Below are positions 4,676 to 11,038 of a stretch of 11,038 nt of DNA, in pieces. The stretch's first letter is position 1. Each line of letters begins with the position of its first letter. The stretch covers positions 1-11,038 of the forward strand of contig JALXEI010000333.1 in assembly GCA_027069645.1 (NCBI GenBank). The letters run 5' to 3'. A program made the translations under genes and the position numbers. This DNA comes from Hyphomicrobiales bacterium (GTDB lineage Bacteria; Pseudomonadota; Alphaproteobacteria; Rhizobiales; JAKIUO01). The notes below the pieces were generated by a model. That model had not been told where the DNA came from. It ran no database searches and saw only the letters and a program-made list of their open reading frames with translations.

Positions 4676-6892
4676 ATGACGGCTTCACGCCCCCTGGAAG
4701 ACCCTTCGCTGAAAGCTGTTCTTGCCGCGAACCACGCAGATCCCTTTTCCTTTCTGGGGCCCCATGAAAGCCAAAATCGGCTGGTGGTACGGGTGTTTTT
4801 GCCGGGCGCCGATAAGGTCGAATTGTTGCCGCGAAAGGGTGAGCCACTGGAGATGGAACGGCGGCATGAGGAGGGTTTTTTTGAAACCGGTCTGCCGGGC
4901 CAATTGCCGTTTGAATACAGGCTGCGTGTCAGCAAGGGCGGGCAGGTGCGGGAGATAGAAGACCCCTATCGCTTTTCTTCGGAGCTGGGCGAGATGGACC
5001 TGCACCTTTTGTGCGAAGGCACCCATTATCGCACCTGGGAAAAGATGGGCGCGCATATTGTCGAGCAAGAGGGTGTAAAGGGGGTGCGCTTTGCGGTCTG
5101 GGCGCCCAATGCATCGCGTGTCGCTGTTGTCGGGGATTTCAATGACTGGGACGGGCGGGTGCATCCCATGCGGGTGCATCATGGTTGCGGTATCTGGGAG
5201 ATTTTCATTCCATCGATTGGCGAGGGTACCCACTATAAATTCGAGATCAAAGCCAAAGATGGAACTGTTCTGCCTTTGAAAGCCGATCCCTATGCCACAT
5301 ATATGCAGCAAAGCCCCGGCACAGCTTCAATCGTCTATGATCAAAGCCGCTTCCAATGGTCTGATCAGGACTGGATGGTGCGGCGCGGTGAAACGGGCAA
5401 ACGTGAAGCGCCGATCAGTATCTATGAAGTGCATTTGGGATCATGGAAACGCAGGGAAGATGGTCGCCCCCTGAGCTATCCGGAGCTGGCTGACGAGCTG
5501 ATTCCCTATGTCAGGGAACAGGGTTTTACCCATATCGAATTGCTGCCGGTTAGCGAATATCCCTTTGATGGTTCATGGGGTTATCAGCCGCTGGGCCTGT
5601 TCGCACCCACCAGCCGCTTTGGTCCGCCCGATGATTTTCGCCATTTTGTCGATGCGTGTCACAAGGCCGGGTTGGGGGTGGTGCTCGACTGGGTGGTAGG
5701 GCATTTCCCCGAGGATGAGCACGGGCTGGTGCGCTTTGATGGCACCCATCTTTATGAACATGAGGACCCGCGCCTTGGCCGTCATCAGGACTGGGGCACG
5801 CTTATATATAATTTTGGCCGCGCCGAGGTCGCCAACTATCTGCTTTCCAATGCCCTTTACTGGCTGGACAGTTTCCATATTGACGCTTTGCGTGTCGATG
5901 CCGTGGCCTCGATGCTTTATCTGGATTATTCGCGTGAAGAAGGGCAATGGATACCCAACGAATATGGCGGCAATGAAAACCTCGCGGCGGTAGCGTTCCT
6001 GAAACGCATGAACGAGCAGGTTTATCAACAGTTTCCCGGTGCCTTTACCGTGGCCGAGGAAAGCACGAGCTGGCCAATGGTGTCGCGTCCCACCTCAATG
6101 GGGGGGCTCGGCTTTGGCTACAAGTGGAATATGGGCTGGATGAATGACACGCTGGAATATATCTCGGAAGATCCGGTGCATCGCAAATTTCATCATGACA
6201 AGCTGACCTTTTCCTTTCTTTATGCTTTTTCGGAAAATTTCATCCTGCCGCTGTCTCATGACGAGGTGGTGCATGGCAAGGGCTCGCTTATGGCGCGCAT
6301 GCCGGGGGATGAATGGCAGAAATTTGCCAATCTGCGGCTCTATCTCTCTTTCATGTATGCCCATCCGGGCAAGAAGCTGTTGTTCATGGGCAGCGAATTT
6401 GGTCAGCGTGCCGAATGGGATCATGACGGGCAGGTGCAATGGCAAGAGCTTGAGAATCCCTTGCACAGGGGTGTGCAAAACCTGGTTCGTGATCTGAACC
6501 ATCTGTATGCCCGGCAGACGGCGCTGCATCAGCAGGACTGCGAGGAGCAGGGTTTTTCATGGATTGACGGCAGTGACAGGGATCAGAGTATCGTATCCTT
6601 TATCCGTCGCGGAACGGATCCGGATGATTTTATTGTCTTTGTCGCCAATTTTACCCCGGTGGTGCGTGAACAGTATCAGCTCGGGGTGCCAAAACCGGGG
6701 AAATACAGGGAACTTTTGAATTCGGATTCGGCTCATTATCAGGGAACCAATGTCGGGAATGGCTCTGAAGTTGAAGCCTTTGTTAATCCAAAACACGGAC
6801 AATCCTGCTCGTTGACCCTGACCATCCCGCCACTGGCGGCGCTCGTTTTGTGTCCTGTCAACCCCTCTTTTGCCCGGGTTTCTTCATGCTGA
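4676..6892 (+). CDS. glgB: 1,4-alpha-glucan branching enzyme GlgB
   Basis: This 738-residue enzyme transfers alpha-1,4 segments to make alpha-1,6 branches in glycogen, in the cytosol. The order of domains is that of proteobacterial GlgB: an N1 domain beginning HADPFSFLGPHE (about residues 18-120), a CBM48 domain from VRFAVWAPNASRVAVVGDFN (about 135-235), a GH13 barrel, and a C-terminal beta domain. The GH13 triad is complete: nucleophile D408 in DALRVDAV, acid/base E461 in TVAEEST, and D529 in LSHDEVVHGKGS. Spacings of 53 and 68 residues match the E. coli enzyme. The end (PLAALVLCPVNPSFARVSSC) runs about 12 residues past the usual terminus because the gene overlaps the next one by 7 bases, indicating translational coupling. 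The frame stays open upstream to 4526, but that segment looks unlike GlgB. glgA, glgC and glgP are not in the window. Confidence 0.97.
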   Translation: MTASRPLEDPSLKAVLAANHADPFSFLGPHESQNRLVVRVFLPGADKVELLPRKGEPLEMERRHEEGFFETGLPGQLPFEYRLRVSKGGQVREIEDPYRFSSELGEMDLHLLCEGTHYRTWEKMGAHIVEQEGVKGVRFAVWAPNASRVAVVGDFNDWDGRVHPMRVHHGCGIWEIFIPSIGEGTHYKFEIKAKDGTVLPLKADPYATYMQQSPGTASIVYDQSRFQWSDQDWMVRRGETGKREAPISIYEVHLGSWKRREDGRPLSYPELADELIPYVREQGFTHIELLPVSEYPFDGSWGYQPLGLFAPTSRFGPPDDFRHFVDACHKAGLGVVLDWVVGHFPEDEHGLVRFDGTHLYEHEDPRLGRHQDWGTLIYNFGRAEVANYLLSNALYWLDSFHIDALRVDAVASMLYLDYSREEGQWIPNEYGGNENLAAVAFLKRMNEQVYQQFPGAFTVAEESTSWPMVSRPTSMGGLGFGYKWNMGWMNDTLEYISEDPVHRKFHHDKLTFSFLYAFSENFILPLSHDEVVHGKGSLMARMPGDEWQKFANLRLYLSFMYAHPGKKLLFMGSEFGQRAEWDHDGQVQWQELENPLHRGVQNLVRDLNHLYARQTALHQQDCEEQGFSWIDGSDRDQSIVSFIRRGTDPDDFIVFVANFTPVVREQYQLGVPKPGKYRELLNSDSAHYQGTNVGNGSEVEAFVNPKHGQSCSLTLTIPPLAALVLCPVNPSFARVSSC

Positions 6893-9800
6893 TTGCGCAA
6901 CCAATTGAAAAGGTCGGAGGGGAAAACCTTCGCGGCGGCGTGAGGGTGAGCGGCGAGGGTGTTGAATTCGCCCTGTTTTCACAGCATGCCACAAGGGTTG
7001 AACTGTGCCTGTTCGATGAAACAGGGGCGCGGGAAACGGCCCGCCATGAGCTGCATCGCCATGATGATCATATCTGGCGCGGTTTTCTGCCCGGTGCAAA
7101 GTCCGGGTTGAAATACGGTTATCGGGTTGACGGGCCTTTTGAGCCGCACAAGGGACATCGGTTTAATCCGGCCAAACTGCTTGTCGATCCCTTTTCGCGT
7201 GAAATTTACCGCCCGGTGGTGAATGACAGAGCCTTGCTCGACCATTTTCAGGGGGACGACGGGAGGATCGTTCGTGATGACACGGACAGTGCGCCTTTTG
7301 TGCCAAAATCGGTTGTGACCGCGGATTTGCCGGAAGCCGGGTGCCCGGTCCGGTTGCAAAAACGGCTTTGTGAAGCGGTTATCTATGAACTTCATGTCGG
7401 CGGATATACCAGACTTCATCCCGAAGTACCGGAAAAGATACGCGGTACATTCGAGGGGCTGACGCGTGCGCCGGTTCTTGATCACATGCAAGGGCTTGGT
7501 ATTACGGCGGTGGAATTAATGCCGGTGCAGCCTTTCAACGACGAGCCACATTTGTGGCGCAACAGGCTTTCCAACTACTGGGGCTATAATCCATTCAATT
7601 TCTTTGCCCCCGATCCGCGCTATGGTGACCGGGCGCAGTTTCGGGAAATGGTGCAGCGCTTTCATCAAGCGGGCATCGAGGTTCTTCTTGATGTTGTCTA
7701 TAACCATACCGGCGAGGGGGATCTCAACGGTCCGACCCTGTCGCTGCGCGGTATCGACAATAAAAGCTTCTATCGCCATTTGCCCGATCAGCCCGGCAGC
7801 TATGTCAATGATACGGGTTGCGGCAACACGCTGGATCTCGATCATCCCTATGTGCGCGAGATGGTTTTGTCCTCGCTGCGCTACTGGGCCACGGAAATGG
7901 GGGTGGACGGGTTTCGCTTCGATCTCGCGCCGGTACTGGGGCGTTCCGCGGAGGGTTTTTCCGCCGAGGCACCTTTTTTCGAAGCGGTCGGGGCTGATCC
8001 TGTTTTATCCCGTCTCAAACTGATAGCCGAACCCTGGGATATCGGTCCGGATGGCTATAGGCTCGGGCAGTTCCCGCGCGGCTGGAGCGAGTGGAATGAT
8101 CAATATCGCGATACGGTGCGGGCGTTCTGGCGTGGTGACGATGATATAATCGGAAAACTGGCCGGAAGGTTGAGCGGTTCGCGCGAGCAGTTTGGTGCCG
8201 CGCACAGGCATCCGCAATCGGGGATCAATTTCATTACCGCCCATGACGGTTTCACTCTTCATGATCTGGTCAGTTACGAACACAAACACAATGAGGCCAA
8301 TCGCGAAGACAACAGGGATGGTCATAACCACAATATAAGCCGGAACTACGGCTTCGAGGGGCCGACTGATGATCCTGAAATCATCGCCCTTCGTGACAGG
8401 CAAAAACGCAATATGCTGGCAACCCTGTTTCTGTCGCAAGGCGTGCCCATGTTGCAGGCGGGGGATGAACTGGGGCGCACGCAGCAGGGCAATAACAATG
8501 CCTATTGCCAGGACAACGAGATCAACTGGATCGACTGGGGCCGGGCCGATCAGGAACTCGCCGGGTTTGTGGCCGATCTGATCAGACTGCGACACAGATT
8601 TCCGCAATTGCGACTGAACGCTTTTCTTACCGGTGAACCCGGACTGAAAGGAGATGAGCGCGATATCACCTGGCTGTCGCCTGCCGGCGTGGCCATGCAG
8701 AGCGCTGACTGGCAATGGCCGGGGGCGCGCTGTTTCGGTTTTCATCTGGCGGGGCTTGATGAAAGGGGGCCGGGAACCGGTCAGCCCTTGCTGGTGCTGT
8801 TCAATGCCCACTTTGAAGCGATTGATTTCAGGTTGCCCGCCGCCACATTCGGCAGCGACTGGCAATGCGTGATGGAAACATCCGGCCAGCCCGTTGAGAC
8901 AACGCGCCTCGCAGCAGATCAGGTGGTTCCTCTCCCGGCACATGCGTTTATGGTGTTCGTCGGAAAGAGGAGCGAGATCGAGCGCTCGTATGAGGATCGC
9001 TATTCCCTTTCAGATCTTTGCGAAATTGCCGGCATCGAGGAATCATGGTGCGATCTTTCCGGTCACAGCCATCATTTGTCTGATGATGAAAAGCGCCATT
9101 TTCTAAAGGCCATGCACAGGGATGTTGACAGCCCGGAAAGTGTCGACCGGCAGGTGCGCGCCCATATTGCAGAGGAATGGAAAACGCTGCTACCGGCATC
9201 GGTCATCCTGCGTCAGTTGCCGGATGGCAAGGTCGGGCCGGGCGTTTGCCTGCGGCTGAATGAAAGCGATATGGGCCGGATGCTGCACTGGTCGATCACG
9301 ATGGAAGACGGTCGATGTCTGAAGGGGGTAGAGACAACAGAACGGCTTTCTCTTCTCGATAGCAAACGCATTGACTATCGGCTTTATCATGAACTGGTGC
9401 TGGAACTGCCCGACGATCTGCCGCCCGGATATCATCGGCTTGATTTGAAAATCGGCCAGCGTGAGGCCCATGCCAGACTGGTTATTGCGCCGCCCGGCTG
9501 CTATCGTCCCTCGTGGATGGAACAGCATGAACGCCTGTTCGGGATTGCCTGTCAGGTCTATTCGCTGGGAAACGGAACGAACAGGGGCATCGGGGATTAT
9601 TCCGATCTCGGGGACCTGGCTTTTGCAGCGGGACAAAACGGGGCTGATGTTTTGGGAATCCATCCTGTCCATGCTCTTTTTCCGACGCAACCGGAGCGGG
9701 CCAGCCCCTATTCACCTTCCAGCCGCATGGCCCTCAACACCCTGTTTATCGATCCCGAAAGGACAGACGGTTTTGATGATGGTGCGGAATACCCCCGGTT

Positions 9801-11038
9801 TTCGCGCGGGGAAAGCGGGCTGATCGATTATACAGAGGTTGCCCGTGTGAAGGAGGGGACTTTTGCCAAACTGTACGCCCGTTTCATGCGCCGTGCCACA
9901 GCAGATCAAAAAAGCCGTTTTGCCCGTTTTTGCTATGAAGGTGGCGACAATCTCCGCCGTTTTGCCCTCTTTCAGGCGATCAAGGATCATTTTGACGGCA
10001 AACCGGTGAGCGACTGGCCGCGCGAATTCAGAGACGCGACTTCGCCACAGGTACAGGCCTTTGCGCGGCAAAATGAACAACAAATTTATTTTTACAGCTG
10101 GCTGCAATGGCAGGCGGATCAGCAATTGCAACGTGTTGCCGACATTTGTCGGGAACAGGGGATGAAGGTCGGGCTTTATGGCGATCTTGCGGTGGGGGCG
10201 GCTAGCGATGGCGCGGACATCTGGGCGGATTCCTCGTCATATCTGCATGATCTTTCCATCGGGGCGCCTCCTGATGCCTTCAATGCGGAGGGGCAAAACT
10301 GGTCCATGCCGCCCCTTGACCCCGCCACTCTCAGGGAAAACGGCTATCAGCCCTTTATCGACATGTTGCGGGCCAATATGCGCTATTGCGGTGCCCTGCG
10401 CCTTGATCATGTCATGTGGATGCAGCGTTTGTTTGTCATCCCGACAGATCAGCCCGCTCTCAACGGGACCTATCTTCGCTATCCTCTTGATGATCTGCTT
10501 GCTATTCTGGCGCTGGAAAGTACGCGCGCTGAATGTGTCGTCATCGGTGAGGATCTTGGCACCGTTCCTGCCGGTTTTCGCGAGCGCATGCAGCGCGAGA
10601 ATATTCTTTCCTATCGCTTGATGCGTTTTGAAAAACGGCATGATGGCCGCTTCAAAGCCCCGCAGGACTACCCTTATTTGTCCCTTGCGACCCCGTCTTC
10701 CCATGACTTGCCAACGATCAGAGGATTTGTTCGTGGTGACGATCTGAAACTGGCGCACCGGATTGGCCTGATCAACAGAAAGGAGGAACTGGAGATTGCG
10801 CTGGCGGACCGGGACAGGGAGCTGGATCTTCTCGTTGCCGCCTTGCATGACGAGGGCGTGTTGTTAAGGGATCGCCGCGATGAGATAAGCGATGATGAAA
10901 GGGCGGGTGATCTCATGGTGGCGATTTCCCTTTATCTCGCGCGTTCGCGATCAGCCCTGGCGATGCTCAACCTTGAAGACCTGGCCGGATCATCGCAACA
11001 GATCAATGTTCCCGGCACGGTGGACGAAGTGCCAAACT
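6886..11038 (+). CDS. glgX-malQ: GlgX-MalQ fusion: glycogen debranching enzyme joined to 4-alpha-glucanotransferase, 3' partial
   Basis: One frame stays open from ATG 6886 to the window end, 1384 codons, and joins two enzymes. Residues 1 to about 692 are a full GlgX: CBM48 (VEFALFSQHATRVELCLFD), a GH13 barrel with D346 (DGFRFDLAPV), E382 (LIAEPWDIG) and D454 (TAHDGFTLHD), and a beta domain ending HAFMVFVGK. It debranches phosphorylase-limit glycogen. After a short linker (SEIERSYEDR), residues about 700-1384 match MalQ: an N-terminal domain, then GH77 from about 885 (LFGIACQVYSL, RGIGDY), with D1174 (ALRLDHV), E1222 (VIGEDLGTVP) and D1274 (SSHDLPTIRG). The 48- and 52-residue spacings equal those of E. 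coli MalQ. Roughly 35-40 residues are missing at the end. The only in-frame ATG near the junction (8950) lies inside GlgX and has no ribosome-binding site, so separate MalQ initiation is unlikely. Translation is probably coupled to glgB through the overlap. Confidence 0.93.
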   Translation, partial: MLIAQPIEKVGGENLRGGVRVSGEGVEFALFSQHATRVELCLFDETGARETARHELHRHDDHIWRGFLPGAKSGLKYGYRVDGPFEPHKGHRFNPAKLLVDPFSREIYRPVVNDRALLDHFQGDDGRIVRDDTDSAPFVPKSVVTADLPEAGCPVRLQKRLCEAVIYELHVGGYTRLHPEVPEKIRGTFEGLTRAPVLDHMQGLGITAVELMPVQPFNDEPHLWRNRLSNYWGYNPFNFFAPDPRYGDRAQFREMVQRFHQAGIEVLLDVVYNHTGEGDLNGPTLSLRGIDNKSFYRHLPDQPGSYVNDTGCGNTLDLDHPYVREMVLSSLRYWATEMGVDGFRFDLAPVLGRSAEGFSAEAPFFEAVGADPVLSRLKLIAEPWDIGPDGYRLGQFPRGWSEWNDQYRDTVRAFWRGDDDIIGKLAGRLSGSREQFGAAHRHPQSGINFITAHDGFTLHDLVSYEHKHNEANREDNRDGHNHNISRNYGFEGPTDDPEIIALRDRQKRNMLATLFLSQGVPMLQAGDELGRTQQGNNNAYCQDNEINWIDWGRADQELAGFVADLIRLRHRFPQLRLNAFLTGEPGLKGDERDITWLSPAGVAMQSADWQWPGARCFGFHLAGLDERGPGTGQPLLVLFNAHFEAIDFRLPAATFGSDWQCVMETSGQPVETTRLAADQVVPLPAHAFMVFVGKRSEIERSYEDRYSLSDLCEIAGIEESWCDLSGHSHHLSDDEKRHFLKAMHRDVDSPESVDRQVRAHIAEEWKTLLPASVILRQLPDGKVGPGVCLRLNESDMGRMLHWSITMEDGRCLKGVETTERLSLLDSKRIDYRLYHELVLELPDDLPPGYHRLDLKIGQREAHARLVIAPPGCYRPSWMEQHERLFGIACQVYSLGNGTNRGIGDYSDLGDLAFAAGQNGADVLGIHPVHALFPTQPERASPYSPSSRMALNTLFIDPERTDGFDDGAEYPRFSRGESGLIDYTEVARVKEGTFAKLYARFMRRATADQKSRFARFCYEGGDNLRRFALFQAIKDHFDGKPVSDWPREFRDATSPQVQAFARQNEQQIYFYSWLQWQADQQLQRVADICREQGMKVGLYGDLAVGAASDGADIWADSSSYLHDLSIGAPPDAFNAEGQNWSMPPLDPATLRENGYQPFIDMLRANMRYCGALRLDHVMWMQRLFVIPTDQPALNGTYLRYPLDDLLAILALESTRAECVVIGEDLGTVPAGFRERMQRENILSYRLMRFEKRHDGRFKAPQDYPYLSLATPSSHDLPTIRGFVRGDDLKLAHRIGLINRKEELEIALADRDRELDLLVAALHDEGVLLRDRRDEISDDERAGDLMVAISLYLARSRSALAMLNLEDLAGSSQQINVPGTVDEVPN

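Noticed and set aside
8005..8943. Minus-strand open frame of 312 codons.
   Set aside because: It lies wholly opposite the GlgX domain and has no recognisable motif; it is a shadow of the real gene.
8940..9010. A sequencing error joining separate glgX and malQ genes.
   Set aside because: Both domains stay in one frame with clean coding sequence on each side, and no leftover stop, start or ribosome-binding site is seen at the junction. A single indel would shift frame and break one of them. It cannot be wholly excluded without reads.

Overview
The window reads as chromosomal DNA from an alphaproteobacterium. Base composition is moderately GC-rich (judged by eye) and every recognisable gene lies on the + strand. 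The left half resembles the rhizobial very-long-chain fatty acid locus (acpXL-fabZ-fabF2-fabF1-adh-lpxXL) that supplies the long acyl chain of lipid A. That resemblance is recalled family knowledge plus inference; no search was run, and the acpXL, fabZ and lpxXL genes are not in view.

Layout. 1-600: C-terminal half of a degenerate ketosynthase with no visible nucleophile cysteine. 764-2056: a complete ketosynthase with an intact Cys-His-His triad. 2226-2981: a FabG-like ketoreductase. 3150-4175: a medium-chain (MDR) oxidoreductase with a structural-zinc lobe but an altered catalytic-zinc site. Together these could perform condensation, ketoreduction and enoyl reduction on a carrier-bound acyl chain. 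The three spacers between them are each about 165 bases and are filled with palindromic repeats. The first carries a CCCTCTCCC-type inverted repeat. The second and third carry two diverged copies of one multi-hairpin element whose stems show compensatory base changes. 4293-4493: a small two-CxxC zinc-ribbon protein of unknown function, perhaps with its own promoter.

The right half is a glycogen module. 4676-6892 is glgB, the branching enzyme, with its whole catalytic triad. Overlapping it by 7 bases is one open reading frame from 6886 to the window edge. It encodes a complete GlgX debranching enzyme followed, with no stop, by a nearly complete MalQ (GH77 4-alpha-glucanotransferase), so GlgX and MalQ look like a single polypeptide of more than 1384 residues. 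The logic is coherent: GlgB makes branches, GlgX removes the short branches left by phosphorylase, and MalQ converts the released malto-oligosaccharides into longer chains that phosphorylase can use.

The points most worth following up are the GlgX-MalQ fusion, the paired covarying hairpin elements between the lipid genes, and the cysteine-less ketosynthase next to an intact one.
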